Of a stretch of DNA of 64,000 nucleotides, positions 51,039-60,816 are shown in pieces. This DNA is from Flavicella sp965243265 (lineage in GTDB: Bacteria; Bacteroidota; Bacteroidia; Flavobacteriales; Flavobacteriaceae), in NCBI GenBank assembly GCA_965243265.1, contig CBDEUL010000008.1, positions 1-64,000 of the forward strand, read 5' to 3'. The notes beneath the pieces are model-generated. The model worked only from the letters and a program-made list of their open reading frames with translations, was not told the DNA's origin and ran no database searches. A program made the translations under genes and the position numbers. Numbering within the stretch: the stretch's first letter is position 1; each line of letters opens with the position of its first letter.

Positions 51039-53495
51039 CTATCTAAATTTTATTGAATTCTTTACTTTTTGTTTTGTAAGTGCAATATCTATCACTTCTT
51101 TCATTTCTGTTACATAATGAAACTTCACCCCTTTTAAGTAAGATGGTTTAATTTCATCAATATCTCTTTTGTTATCGGCACACAAAATAATTTCTTTGAT
51201 ATTTGCTCTTTTAGCCGCCAAGATTTTCTCTTTAATTCCTCCTACTGGCAATACCTTACCTCGTAGAGTTATTTCTCCTGTCATTGCTAAGTTAGCTTTT
51301 ACCTTTCTTTGTGTCAATACAGATATTAAAGAAGTTAACATAGTAATACCTGCACTTGGTCCATCTTTTGGTGTAGCTCCTTCAGGAACATGAACATGTA
51401 TTTTATAATCTTCTAATACTTTCTGATCTACTCCAAAAGTTTCTGTATTTGCTTTGATATACTCTAAAGCAATCGTAGCAGACTCCTTCATTACATTTCC
51501 TAAATTTCCTGTAATAGAAAGTTCTCCTTTTCCTTTTGAAAGAATAGATTCTATAAATAAAATATCACCTCCAACACTTGTCCAAGCCAAACCAGTAACA
51601 ACTCCTGCTACACTGTTATTTTCGTACTTATCTCTTTCTAACCTAGGGGCTCCTAAAATAGTTACAATATCTTCGTTTGTTAACTTAACATTATATGTCT
51701 CTTCTAAGGCTATTGATTTTGCAGCATAACGTACTACTTTAGCTACTTTTTTCTCCAATCCTCTAACCCCAGACTCTCTAGTATATCCTGTTACAATTTT
51801 TTCTAATTGTGCTTTCCCTACTTTTAAATGTTCCGAAGTTAATCCATGTTCTTTCAATTGCTTTGGAAATAGATACTTTTTAGCAATCTCTATTTTTTCT
51901 TCAATCGTATATCCAGAAACGTTTATCAACTCCATACGGTCCCTTAAAGCCCATGGAACTTCATTTATATTATTCGCAGTTGCAATAAACATTACTTTAG
52001 ACAGGTCGTACCCTACCTCTAAATAATTGTCGTAGAAAGCTGTATTTTGTTCTGGATCTAAAACCTCTAACATTGCCGCCGAAGGATCTCCACTATGACT
52101 AGATACTAATTTATCTATCTCATCTAATACAAAAACAGGATTCGATGTTTTCGCCTTTTTTAAACTTTGCACCAACCTTCCTGGCATCGCCCCAATATAA
52201 GTTTTACGATGTCCTCTAATCTCTGATTCATCACGTACACCTCCTAAAGACATACGCACATACTTTCTTCCTAAAGATTCAGCTACTGATTTCCCTAAAG
52301 AAGTTTTTCCAACTCCCGGAGGCCCATATAAACAGATTATTGGAGATTTCATGTCCCCTTTTAATTTTAACACTGCTAAATGTTCAATAATTCTATCTTT
52401 TACCTCTTCTAAACCAAAGTGATCTCTATCAAGAATTTTTTGTGCTCGTTTCAAATCAAACTTATCTTCAGAATATTCTCCCCAAGGCAATTCTATCAAC
52501 AACTCCAAATAATTTCTTTGAACAGAATAATCTGGCATTTGTGGATTCATACGTTGCAAGCGTCCAATTTCTTTATCAAAACGCTCTTGAACCTCTTTAT
52601 TCCATTTCTTTCCTTTTGCTTTTTCTTTAAGATCTAATAACTCCTGATCATGAGAGCCTCCCCCCAATTCATCTTGAATAGTTTTTAACTGCTGATGTAA
52701 ATAATATTCTCTTTGCTGCTGATCCATGTCAACACGCGTTTTAGATTGAATATCATTTCTTAAAGCCAAACGTTGCAATTCTTTATTCAACTCTTTTAAG
52801 GTCATGATAGCACGCTCCCTTAATGAGTTTTGTTCTAATAAGTTTTGCTTTTTCTTTACACTCAAATTCATGTTTGATGAAATAAAATTCACCAAAAATG
52901 ATTTACTCTGAATATTTTTAATTGCAAATCCTGCTTCAGATGGAAGGTTTGGGTTTTCTTTGATAACCTCTAAAGCCGATTCTTCAATAGAAGCCATGAT
53001 TTCTTTAAACTCTTCAGTATCTTCAATCACCTTATCCTCTAAAAAATCTTCAGTAGCAGCTTTTAAATAAGGTTCTTCTTGTATAATCTCTTTTATCTGA
53101 AACCTCTTTTTACCTTGAATAATAACAGTTGTATTACCATCTGGCATCTTTAAAACTCTCAATATTTGAGCTACTACCCCTGTTTGGTGAATATCCTTCC
53201 CTGTAGGTCTCTCTACCTCCGGATCTATTTGAGAAACAACCCCTAAAACTTTATCTCCTTTATTAACATCTTTTATCAATTGAATTGACTGATCTCTTCC
53301 TGCTGTAATAGGAATTACAACTCCTGGAAACAAAACTGTATTTTTTAAAGGTAAAATTGACAAAACCTCAGGAATCTCTTCCTTATTAATCTCTTCCTCA
53401 TCTTCAGGCGTTAATAAAGGTATCAATTCTGAATCTTCATCCAACATATTTTGTAAGGACAAATTGTCTATTTTTATTGTTTTTGAATTACCCAT
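51039..53495 (-). CDS. lon: Lon protease (ATP-dependent, LonA type)
   Basis: This 818-residue protein is the ATP-dependent cytosolic protease Lon. The N-terminal substrate-binding domain (about residues 45-235) has LPLKNTVLFPGVVIP; the AAA+ domain carries Walker A GPPGVGKTSLGK (about 392-403) and Walker B PVFVLDEIDK; and the C-terminal protease domain holds GPSAGITML with the catalytic serine and the KILAAKRANI lysine. Length and order are normal. A 13-bp palindrome lies 14 bp upstream of its start. Confidence 0.97.
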   Translation of the reverse strand: MGNSKTIKIDNLSLQNMLDEDSELIPLLTPEDEEEINKEEIPEVLSILPLKNTVLFPGVVIPITAGRDQSIQLIKDVNKGDKVLGVVSQIDPEVERPTGKDIHQTGVVAQILRVLKMPDGNTTVIIQGKKRFQIKEIIQEEPYLKAATEDFLEDKVIEDTEEFKEIMASIEESALEVIKENPNLPSEAGFAIKNIQSKSFLVNFISSNMNLSVKKKQNLLEQNSLRERAIMTLKELNKELQRLALRNDIQSKTRVDMDQQQREYYLHQQLKTIQDELGGGSHDQELLDLKEKAKGKKWNKEVQERFDKEIGRLQRMNPQMPDYSVQRNYLELLIELPWGEYSEDKFDLKRAQKILDRDHFGLEEVKDRIIEHLAVLKLKGDMKSPIICLYGPPGVGKTSLGKSVAESLGRKYVRMSLGGVRDESEIRGHRKTYIGAMPGRLVQSLKKAKTSNPVFVLDEIDKLVSSHSGDPSAAMLEVLDPEQNTAFYDNYLEVGYDLSKVMFIATANNINEVPWALRDRMELINVSGYTIEEKIEIAKKYLFPKQLKEHGLTSEHLKVGKAQLEKIVTGYTRESGVRGLEKKVAKVVRYAAKSIALEETYNVKLTNEDIVTILGAPRLERDKYENNSVAGVVTGLAWTSVGGDILFIESILSKGKGELSITGNLGNVMKESATIALEYIKANTETFGVDQKVLEDYKIHVHVPEGATPKDGPSAGITMLTSLISVLTQRKVKANLAMTGEITLRGKVLPVGGIKEKILAAKRANIKEIILCADNKRDIDEIKPSYLKGVKFHYVTEMKEVIDIALTKQKVKNSIKFR

Positions 53496-53508
53496 TTTTA
53501 TGTTTTAC

Positions 53509-53521
53509 TGTCATAATGACA
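53509..53521. promoter_or_regulatory. 13-bp palindrome in the lon leader
   Basis: TGTCATAATGACA is self-complementary around a central A. Its position just before the lon ribosome-binding region makes it a candidate operator; no regulator is known. The remaining 290 bp to the aminotransferase gene hold A/T-rich sequence and a -7 element at 53764. Confidence 0.45.
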
Positions 53522-53763
53522 TTCAATAATCTATTTAAAAATTTCAACGGAGTTCTACAACCATCAAAAAACCTGATACACAAATATTTAAATAATATTT
53601 AAACACGATATCATAAGAATAAGTTCAATTCCTATGCCATACTGTAAATAGTTTTCAAAAAACATAAAATGGCAGCTCTACCTAATAAAGAAATAAATCA
53701 CATTTTTATACAGAGATATCACTTTTCAGCGTAAAAATTCAAACAATTAGCCTAGAAACATTA

Positions 53764-53771
53764 AATTTGTG
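53764..53771 (+). promoter_or_regulatory. -7 element before the aminotransferase gene
   Basis: TAAATTTG lies 37 bp upstream of the start at 53809; a good -33 element is not evident. Confidence 0.45.
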
Positions 53772-53808
53772 AGTTTTTAAGAAATTAACTTGATAAAATC
53801 ACTTAATT

Positions 53809-55014
53809 ATGCCTCAAATATCACGCAAAGGACATCTTACACCTCAATCTCCAATTAGAAAATTGGTTCCTTTTGCTGAAGCTGCGAAAAGAAAAGGCAC
53901 GCATATTTATCACTTAAATATTGGACAACCTGATATAAAAACGCCACAAGTAGCACTTGATGCCGTTAAGAATAATACAATTGAAATTTTAGAATACTCT
54001 ACATCTAACGGATCAGAAACATACCGCCAAAAACTAGCTAATTACTATGACATCAATTCTATTGATGTTAGTAAAGATGATATTCTTGTAACCACAGGAG
54101 CTTCTGAAGCTCTTTTATTTACAATTGCTTGTATTACAGATCCTCATGATGAAATTATTATTCCTGAACCTTTTTATGCGAATTACAATAGTTTTTCAAT
54201 AGCTGCAGGTGTAAATGTAGTACCTATTACTTCAACTATTGACGAAGGTTTTGCTCTTCCAAAAATTTCTGATTTTGAAAAAGTAATCACTAAAAATACC
54301 AAAGCAATTTTAATTTGCAATCCTGGAAATCCAACCGGTGCTGTATATCCCAAAGAGGATATTAAAAAATTAAAAGAATTGGTTGTAAAGCACGATTTAT
54401 TTTTAATTGCTGATGAAGTGTACCGAGAGTTTGTCTACGATGGTGAAGAGCACTACTCTATCTTAAACGAAAAAGGAATGGATCAAAACGCTATTATGAT
54501 CGATTCCATTTCTAAACGATTCAGTATGTGTGGCGCTAGAATTGGTTGTGTTGTATCCAAAAACCAAGAGCTTTTATTTACAATTATGAAAATGGCACAA
54601 TCTAGATTGAGCCCTCCCACGTACGCACAAATTGCTGCTGAAGCTGCTTTAGATACTCCACAAAATTATTTTACTGAAATTGTTAAAGAATATACTGCTA
54701 GAAGAAATTCATTGATCACAGAGTTACAAAAAATCGAAGGCATTAAAGTAAACAAACCTAAAGGTGCTTTTTATTGTTTAGCTTCTTTGCCTATCGACGA
54801 TGCTGATGATTTTGCCCAATGGATGCTAGAAAGCTTTAGTGATAATAATGAAACCGTTATGGTAGCTCCTGCTAGTGGTTTTTACTCTAGTCCTTGTATT
54901 GGAAAAAACCAAATAAGAATTGCTTACGTACTGAACCAAAAAGACTTAATTCGTTCTGTACAAATTATAAAATCAGCATTAACTGCTTATAAAAAACATA
55001 TACAAACAAAATAG
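53809..55014 (+). CDS. class I PLP-dependent aminotransferase (aspartate aminotransferase-like)
   Basis: This 401-residue fold-type I aminotransferase has NIGQPDIKTP near the N-terminus, ILICNPGNPTGAVYP in the substrate-binding part, LIADEVYREFVYDG with the PLP-contacting aspartate and tyrosine, and DSISKRFSMCGARIG with the PLP lysine (about residue 235). It most resembles the bacterial aspartate aminotransferase Ib group. It leads a plus-strand run with proC, murB and a flavoprotein gene. Confidence 0.9.
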   Translation: MPQISRKGHLTPQSPIRKLVPFAEAAKRKGTHIYHLNIGQPDIKTPQVALDAVKNNTIEILEYSTSNGSETYRQKLANYYDINSIDVSKDDILVTTGASEALLFTIACITDPHDEIIIPEPFYANYNSFSIAAGVNVVPITSTIDEGFALPKISDFEKVITKNTKAILICNPGNPTGAVYPKEDIKKLKELVVKHDLFLIADEVYREFVYDGEEHYSILNEKGMDQNAIMIDSISKRFSMCGARIGCVVSKNQELLFTIMKMAQSRLSPPTYAQIAAEAALDTPQNYFTEIVKEYTARRNSLITELQKIEGIKVNKPKGAFYCLASLPIDDADDFAQWMLESFSDNNETVMVAPASGFYSSPCIGKNQIRIAYVLNQKDLIRSVQIIKSALTAYKKHIQTK

Positions 55015-55044
55015 TATACAGCTATTTTATAAAAATATATCTAA

Positions 55045-55851
55045 ATGAAATTACTAGTTATCGGAGGAGGAAATATGGGGTTTACCTATGCCAAATCAAT
55101 TTTAGATTCTGGATTTGTAAAGCCTGGAAACCTTATGATTCTTGAAAAGTTTCCTCCAAAAATAGAAGAATTAAAAACTTATAAAGACTTTGTGATTTTT
55201 GATTCTCTTGAATGCATTGCGCAAGCAGATGTGATTATGTTGGCTATAAAACCTCAACAATGTTTAGAGTTATTTGCTGAAATGAAACCTCTGATAAATA
55301 AAAATCAGTTGTTTATTTCCATCATGGCAGGAGTTACAATAGAAACTATCCAAACAAGTTTAGATACAACCAAAGTAGCTAGAGCTATGCCTAATCTACC
55401 TGCACAACTAGGAAAAGGTATGACCACTTTTACAGGTGCTAAAGAACTTATTCAAGAAGAAATCGACACCATTCAAAAACTATTAAGCACTACAGGTAAG
55501 TCTTTATTTGTAGCTACCGAACCTTCTATTGATTCTTCTACAGGAATTTCAGGAAGCGGGCCTGCATATGTATTTTACTTTATGCAAGCAATGGTAGAAG
55601 CTGCTACAAAAATGGGATTCTCTGATAAAGAAGCTAAATTATTGGTTAGTCAAACATTTGATGGAGCTGTTGAACAATTCAAAAAATCTGACGATCCCCT
55701 ACCTACTTGGATGAATAGAGTTGCCTCTAAAGGAGGAACTACAAGAGCTGCTTTAGACTCTCTTGAAAACAACAATGTAAACTCCCACATACAAGAAGCT
55801 GCATTTGCTGCATTTAATAGAGCTGTTGAATTGGGTAAAAAAAAGGCATAA
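55045..55851 (+). CDS. proC: pyrroline-5-carboxylate reductase
   Basis: This 268-residue enzyme makes proline by reducing pyrroline-5-carboxylate with NAD(P)H. LLVIGGGNMGFTYAKSIL is the N-terminal nucleotide-binding motif, ARAMPNLPAQLGKGMTTF is the family's central motif, and GISGSGPAYVFYFMQAMVEAATKMG with SKGGTTRAALDSLE near the C-terminus completes the signature. It ends one base before the murB start codon, so the two are probably co-translated. Confidence 0.95.
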   Translation: MKLLVIGGGNMGFTYAKSILDSGFVKPGNLMILEKFPPKIEELKTYKDFVIFDSLECIAQADVIMLAIKPQQCLELFAEMKPLINKNQLFISIMAGVTIETIQTSLDTTKVARAMPNLPAQLGKGMTTFTGAKELIQEEIDTIQKLLSTTGKSLFVATEPSIDSSTGISGSGPAYVFYFMQAMVEAATKMGFSDKEAKLLVSQTFDGAVEQFKKSDDPLPTWMNRVASKGGTTRAALDSLENNNVNSHIQEAAFAAFNRAVELGKKKA

Positions 55852-56859
55852 ATGAGTATACAACAAAATATATCTTTAAAAGAATACAATACATTTGGAA
55901 TTGACGTAAACGCTCAAGAATTTACGTCAATTTCCTCTGTATCTCAATTACAAGAAATTGTAAAAACAAGAAAAGATATATTTGTATTAGGTGGTGGCAG
56001 CAATCTATTACTTACTCAAGACATTGAAAAACTAGTTGTACACCTAAATACAAAAGGCATAACAACAAAACCCTTTTCAGATACTGAAGTAGTGGTTACT
56101 GCAGAAGCTGGAGAAAACTGGCACGAATTTGTTTTATGGTGTATTGACAATGACCTTGGCGGAATAGAAAACCTTTCTTTAATTCCAGGAAATGTGGGTA
56201 CCTGTCCTATTCAAAATATTGGTGCTTATGGAGTAGAAGTAAAAGATACTATTCTACAAGTTGAAGCTCTAGAGCTCAACAGTGGAAAAATAAAAACTTT
56301 TACTAACCAAGAATGTAATTTTGGTTACCGAAATTCAGTCTTTAAAAACGAATTAAAAGGGAAATATATTCTACTAAACGTTAGCTTTAAACTCACGAAA
56401 AACATTCACAAATTAAATTACTCTTACGGAGCTATTCAGGCAGAATTAACAGACAAGAACATTGATAAACCCACTATAAAAAACATCAGTGATGCTGTAA
56501 TTGCTATACGAAACAGCAAACTACCCAATCCTAATGAAATAGGTAATAGTGGTAGTTTTTTTAAAAACCCTGTTATTACAAATCTTCATTTCGAAAAACT
56601 CCAAAAAGAACACTCTACAATTCCTAGTTACCCTGTTTCGGATACTCAAATAAAAGTACCTGCTGGTTGGCTTATAGAACAAAGCGGATACAAAGGAAAA
56701 CGCATTGGAAATACGGGTTCTCATAAAAATCAAGCTTTGGTATTAGTTAACTACGGAAATGCTACAGGAAAAGAGGTTTTTAACCTTGCAAAAGACATTC
56801 AAAAAACAATTTTAGAAAACTTTGGCATTACTTTAGAAATTGAAGTAAATGTCATCTAA
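55852..56859 (+). CDS. murB: UDP-N-acetylmuramate dehydrogenase
   Basis: This 335-residue FAD enzyme reduces UDP-GlcNAc-enolpyruvate to UDP-N-acetylmuramate in peptidoglycan synthesis. Family features are IFVLGGGSNLLLTQD (FAD loop), GGIENLSLIPGNVGTCPIQNIGAYGVEVKD, CNFGYRNSVFKNELKGKYILL, and the catalytic region NSGSFFKNPVI with the active-site serine in GSFF; GWLIEQSGYKGKRIG follows. It starts directly after proC and overlaps the next gene by 11 bp. Confidence 0.96.
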   Translation: MSIQQNISLKEYNTFGIDVNAQEFTSISSVSQLQEIVKTRKDIFVLGGGSNLLLTQDIEKLVVHLNTKGITTKPFSDTEVVVTAEAGENWHEFVLWCIDNDLGGIENLSLIPGNVGTCPIQNIGAYGVEVKDTILQVEALELNSGKIKTFTNQECNFGYRNSVFKNELKGKYILLNVSFKLTKNIHKLNYSYGAIQAELTDKNIDKPTIKNISDAVIAIRNSKLPNPNEIGNSGSFFKNPVITNLHFEKLQKEHSTIPSYPVSDTQIKVPAGWLIEQSGYKGKRIGNTGSHKNQALVLVNYGNATGKEVFNLAKDIQKTILENFGITLEIEVNVI

Positions 56860-58051
56860 AAAAATAGTCATTATTGGAGGTGGCCCTGCAGGGCTTCTAG
56901 CTGCTACAGAACTAAGTAAAAACTTTACCGTACACCTTTATGAACAAGAAAAAAGTGTCGGTAAAAAGTTTCTAGTAGCTGGTAAAGGTGGGTTTAACCT
57001 TACCAATAGTGCCACAGGAAAAGAACTCATTTCTAAATACACTCCCACAGAATTATTAAAAACACCTTTACAAAACTTCGATACACAAGCAACTCAAAAA
57101 TGGCTTAAGGGTATCGGTATTGACACATATACTGGCTCTAGCGGACGTGTTTTTCCCTCTAAAGGAATAAAACCTATTCAAGTTTTAAATGCCATTAGAG
57201 AGAGTTTAATAAAACTAAATGTTAATCTACATCTTGATCATAAATTTGTAGACTTTAACGAGGGTAGTGTAACTTTTTTACACAAAGGAGAACAAATTAA
57301 AACCTCTTTTGACTACTGTATTTTTGCTTTGGGTGGAGCTTCTTGGAAGATTACAGGTTCTAAGGGTAATTGGAGACCGGTATTTGAAAAAAACAATATT
57401 ACCACCAAAGTATTTGAACCTTCAAATTGTGGAATTACAACAAATTTTGACAACAAAAACTTAGATGCTATAATTGGAAATCCCTTAAAAAACATTCGAA
57501 TTACATGTAACAGTTACTCTGTAAAAGGAGAAGCTGTTATTAGTAAATATGGATTTGAAGGAAATGCCATTTACCCTATCTCGTCTATAGTAAGAGAATC
57601 TCTAAAACAGAATCTCCCTACTGAAATATCTATAGATTTTAAACCTTTTAATACGGAAAGTGAGTTATTACAAAAATGCAACAGTTCTATAAAGCCTAAG
57701 AACTATGGATATATTTTTAAACTTAACAAAACACAGTTAACTCTTATTAAGGCATACACTACAAAAGACACGTACTTAGATGTTGAAAAATTCACAAAAA
57801 GTATCAAAAACTTAAAAATCCCCATTACTGGACTCCGCCCTATTGATGAGGCAATTTCTACTGTTGGTGGCATACACTGCGATGAACTGAACGATAACTT
57901 ATCTCTAAAAAAAATCCCCAACATATACATTGCTGGGGAAATGTTTGATTGGGACACCATTACTGGTGGTTATTTATTGCAAGGTTGCTTTTCTACCGCT
58001 TATACTGCTGCCAAAGCTATTTTAGAAATAGAAACTTCTTCTGATCTTTAG
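56849..58051 (+). CDS. NAD(P)/FAD-dependent oxidoreductase (HI0933-like)
   Basis: This 400-residue flavoprotein belongs to the HI0933/BaiN-like family. IVIIGGGPAGLLAATELSKNF binds FAD at the N-terminus; VGKKFLVAGKGGFNLTNS is the hallmark motif, and CIFALGGASW with IYIAGEMFDWDTITGGYLLQGCFSTAYTAAKAI completes the FAD site. The natural substrate is not known. It overlaps murB by 11 bp and its end overlaps the convergent prohibitin-like gene by 4 bp. Confidence 0.9.
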   Translation: MSSKKIVIIGGGPAGLLAATELSKNFTVHLYEQEKSVGKKFLVAGKGGFNLTNSATGKELISKYTPTELLKTPLQNFDTQATQKWLKGIGIDTYTGSSGRVFPSKGIKPIQVLNAIRESLIKLNVNLHLDHKFVDFNEGSVTFLHKGEQIKTSFDYCIFALGGASWKITGSKGNWRPVFEKNNITTKVFEPSNCGITTNFDNKNLDAIIGNPLKNIRITCNSYSVKGEAVISKYGFEGNAIYPISSIVRESLKQNLPTEISIDFKPFNTESELLQKCNSSIKPKNYGYIFKLNKTQLTLIKAYTTKDTYLDVEKFTKSIKNLKIPITGLRPIDEAISTVGGIHCDELNDNLSLKKIPNIYIAGEMFDWDTITGGYLLQGCFSTAYTAAKAILEIETSSDL

Positions 58052-58881
58052 TTATTACCTAAAATTAAAGGCAAACCATCCTCACCTGACCCTACAACAA
58101 TAACCTTTGAATTAGGAGATTTCGCCAATTCCAAAGTTGCTTGAATTCCTTTCTCCTTTAAAATTTTATCTGTCAATGATTGACTTAAAATTCTATTTGC
58201 TGCTGCTTTTCCTTCTGCATCAATTCTTTGACGTTCTGCTTCTTTTTGAGCTTTTTGAATGGTAAACTCATACTCCAAAAACTCTTGCTCTTGTTTTAAC
58301 TTTTTCTCTATAGCTGTTTTTATTGTAGGTGGTAAAGTTACATCTCTTACCAAAACATCATTTAACTGAATAAATTGATTGTCTAATATTTTCTTCGTTT
58401 CTGCATAGATTTCTTTTTGAATAGCATCTCTTTTACTTGAATAAATTTGCTCCGGAGTATATCTTCCTACCACACTTCTAGCCGCTGATCGTATTGATGG
58501 TTTGATTACTCTATCTAAATAATTCAAACCTTTCTTTTGGTGTAAAAAACCTAATTGATCTGTTTGTGGTTGATACCATGCTGTTACTTCTAAAAGAATA
58601 TCTAGTCCATTAGAAGAAAGTACTTTCATTTTTTCTAACAGTTCTTGTTGACGTACTTCATATACAATAACCTTATTCCAAGGTGCTACAAAATGAAACC
58701 CTTCTCCTAAAGCAGGTTCATCTGTTACAACCCCTCCTCCAAAAGTTTTATACAACACTCCGGCTTCTCCTGAATTGATCGTTACAGTAGCTTTTGAAAA
58801 AAAGATAACTGCAAAAACAGCAGCTATTATAAACAAAACACCTCCCTTAGGGAATTTAATATCCAATTGATTATTACTCAT
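58048..58881 (-). CDS. prohibitin-like SPFH family protein
   Basis: This 277-residue protein belongs to the SPFH/prohibitin family of membrane-anchored scaffolds. A single hydrophobic helix (about residues 11-28) precedes the SPFH domain (about 30-215, with EAGVLYKTFGG and VIYEVRQQELLEKM), then a long coiled-coil rich in charged residues (EQEFLEYEFTIQKAQKEAERQR) near 190-235. It probably organises membrane microdomains or assists FtsH-type proteolysis. It ends a minus-strand run that includes the small Cys-rich gene and MaoC. Confidence 0.9.
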   Translation of the reverse strand: MSNNQLDIKFPKGGVLFIIAAVFAVIFFSKATVTINSGEAGVLYKTFGGGVVTDEPALGEGFHFVAPWNKVIVYEVRQQELLEKMKVLSSNGLDILLEVTAWYQPQTDQLGFLHQKKGLNYLDRVIKPSIRSAARSVVGRYTPEQIYSSKRDAIQKEIYAETKKILDNQFIQLNDVLVRDVTLPPTIKTAIEKKLKQEQEFLEYEFTIQKAQKEAERQRIDAEGKAAANRILSQSLTDKILKEKGIQATLELAKSPNSKVIVVGSGEDGLPLILGNN

Positions 58882-58907
58882 ATATTTAATTTTAAATTGT
58901 TCTTTAT

Positions 58908-59150
58908 TTATGAAAGTACCTCAAAACTAGTTTCGGTAATTTTTATTTTTTTACGTAATCGTGTATACTTATCTCCTCCTGGAATAAAACAACATCCCGC
59001 AAACGTACATTCATACACCATTTCTACATCGAAAATATTCGGATCTTTCTTGTCTTTTTCATTAAAAAGGAAAACCTCTAAATTATCAAAATTGGGCCAA
59101 CCTCCCTCTGTACAAAAATCAGAAATGGCGAACATATCAATATTCGCCAT
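58908..59150 (-). CDS. small Cys-containing protein of unknown function
   Basis: This 80-residue protein is not recognised. It begins MANIDMFAISDFCTEGGWPNFDNLEVF and has three cysteines in a tight TFAGCC region plus C13, with no hydrophobic helix. The ATG at 59150 is preferred over a TTG at 59180, although the TTG reading is longer. It lies 34 bp downstream of the MaoC gene and 27 bp upstream of the prohibitin-like gene on the same strand, so it is probably in their operon. Cysteine clustering could mean metal binding. Confidence 0.65.
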   Translation of the reverse strand: MANIDMFAISDFCTEGGWPNFDNLEVFLFNEKDKKDPNIFDVEMVYECTFAGCCFIPGGDKYTRLRKKIKITETSFEVLS

Positions 59151-59183
59151 TATTTTTTCTTTTAATTCCAATGCTATCAAAAC

Positions 59184-59651
59184 TTAATTTGTAAACGTAT
59201 ATAGGAAAACAATGTCTCCTTGTGCTGCTGGTTTTTTCTCTCCTTTAATCTCTATTGAAATACCTAACACCGCTTTAGATGTTCCTCTTAAGTTTACAAT
59301 AGATTTTAAATGAGCTACCAACCTAATTTCACTTTCTGCTAAAACTGGCTTGATAAACTTTAAGTTCTCAATACCATAATTTACCATCATTTTATTATTT
59401 CTCACCTCTGCTATCTGCTCCCATAAATATGGTAATACCGACAATGTTAAATAACCATGTGCAATGGTAGATTTAAAAGGACTTTCTTTCGCTGCTCTTT
59501 CTTTATCTAAATGAATCCACTGATAATCTAATGTTGCATCAGCAAACTTATCAATTCTTTCTTGTGTGATTTTTAAATAATCTGAAGCTCCAAGTTCTTT
59601 CCCCTCGTAAGATTTATACTCCTCAAAACTGTTAATTATTATTGCACTCAT
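59184..59651 (-). CDS. MaoC-like hot-dog-fold hydratase
   Basis: This 155-residue protein has the hot-dog fold of MaoC-type hydratases. The hydratase motif is TLDYQWIHLDKERAAKESPFKSTIAHGYLTLSVLPYL (about residues 37-73) with the conserved aspartate and histidine in the IHLD and AHGYL stretches. Such enzymes hydrate enoyl-CoA or enoyl-ACP thioesters. It is upstream of the small Cys-containing gene and downstream of manA. The substrate chain length is unknown. Confidence 0.9.
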   Translation of the reverse strand: MSAIIINSFEEYKSYEGKELGASDYLKITQERIDKFADATLDYQWIHLDKERAAKESPFKSTIAHGYLTLSVLPYLWEQIAEVRNNKMMVNYGIENLKFIKPVLAESEIRLVAHLKSIVNLRGTSKAVLGISIEIKGEKKPAAQGDIVFLYTFTN

Positions 59652-59686
59652 ATAACTTTATTTTGGTTTTGTTTTTTATTATATTA

Positions 59687-60667
59687 TTAGTAGGCTACTT
59701 CTAAAAGTACTACATTCTCTTGTGGCAAGATAGTCAATCTTTTTTCATTTGCAGGCAACAATACCGTTTCTCCTTTTTTAATTGATATTGTTTGATTTTC
59801 TATCTCCAAAATAGCTTCTCCTTCTGTACAAATAAATATTTTAAACGACTGGTTTAACTTATAATCTAAAGAAATTTCCTCAGATGCCTTTATTAAATTG
59901 GTCTTAAAAAAAGGAGTATCAATCATTTCATTTAATTGATTGCTTTTCTCTAAAAACGGCGTTTTATAATTCTCTATCAAAGAAAAATCAATCGCATCCA
60001 TAGACTCTTCTACATGTAATTCTCTTTTCTTACCTGTTTTTTGATCTATTCTGTCATAATCATATACACGGTAAGTTACATCTGAAGTTTGCTGAACCTC
60101 TGCAAGCATCACCCCTTTTCCTACAGCATGCACTCTACCCACTGGTAAATAATATAGATCTCCCTTTTTAACATCTACTTCATTTAAAACAGATAATAAA
60201 CTTCCTTCTTCTAAATGCTTTTTAAAACTTTCTTTATTTAACTCTTCCTTAAATCCTATTGTTAAAGTAGCATCATCATCTGCATCCATGATATACCACA
60301 TTTCATTTTTACCTAAAGAATTGTGTCTTTTTTTAGACAAAGCATCGTCAGGATGTACTTGAACTGATAAAGGAGCTGCTGCATCTAGAAATTTAATTAA
60401 AATAGGGAATTCATTTCCATATTCTTTAAAGCACTTAGTTCCTACTAAGTTTTCTGTGTATTTATCTATCAAAGATGACAATACTTCCCCTTTCAAATTT
60501 CCTTCTAAGACTTCTGTTTCACTTCCTTTTACACCAGAAATCTCCCAACTTTCACCAATATTATTTTCTGTATAGCTTTTTCCTAATACTGTTTTAAGCT
60601 TTTCTCCTCCCCAAATTCGATATTGGAAAACGGGTTGAAACTTTAAAAATCCTATTGAGTTACTCAT
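59687..60667 (-). CDS. manA: class I mannose-6-phosphate isomerase
   Basis: This 326-residue zinc enzyme interconverts fructose-6-phosphate and mannose-6-phosphate, feeding GDP-sugars and glycan synthesis. The core motif PLSVQVHPDDALSKKRHNSLGKNEMWYIM (about residues 100-128) has the zinc-binding residues, and YLPVGRVHAVGKGVMLAEVQQTSDVTYRVYDYDR (about 178-211) contains the catalytic arginine region. Length is normal for the short bacterial class. A terminator at 60762-60800 separates it from fabG. Confidence 0.94.
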   Translation of the reverse strand: MSNSIGFLKFQPVFQYRIWGGEKLKTVLGKSYTENNIGESWEISGVKGSETEVLEGNLKGEVLSSLIDKYTENLVGTKCFKEYGNEFPILIKFLDAAAPLSVQVHPDDALSKKRHNSLGKNEMWYIMDADDDATLTIGFKEELNKESFKKHLEEGSLLSVLNEVDVKKGDLYYLPVGRVHAVGKGVMLAEVQQTSDVTYRVYDYDRIDQKTGKKRELHVEESMDAIDFSLIENYKTPFLEKSNQLNEMIDTPFFKTNLIKASEEISLDYKLNQSFKIFICTEGEAILEIENQTISIKKGETVLLPANEKRLTILPQENVVLLEVAY

Positions 60668-60761
60668 TTATTTTACTTAGCTGGTTTGTATATAAATACA
60701 TTTAAATTTGTATTCGATATACTAAAATTTAAAGCACTTGCGAAATAAAGCAAGACTATCT

Positions 60762-60800
60762 AAAAAAAATACGCCTTGAAATATTTCTAAAATCAAGGCG
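60762..60800 (-). terminator. intrinsic terminator of fabG
   Basis: On the minus strand an 8-bp stem CGCCTTGA/TCAAGGCG (60793-60800 with 60772-60779) is followed by eight T residues (60762-60769 as A on plus). Confidence 0.88.
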
Positions 60801-60816
60801 CATCTTATTATTGTTA

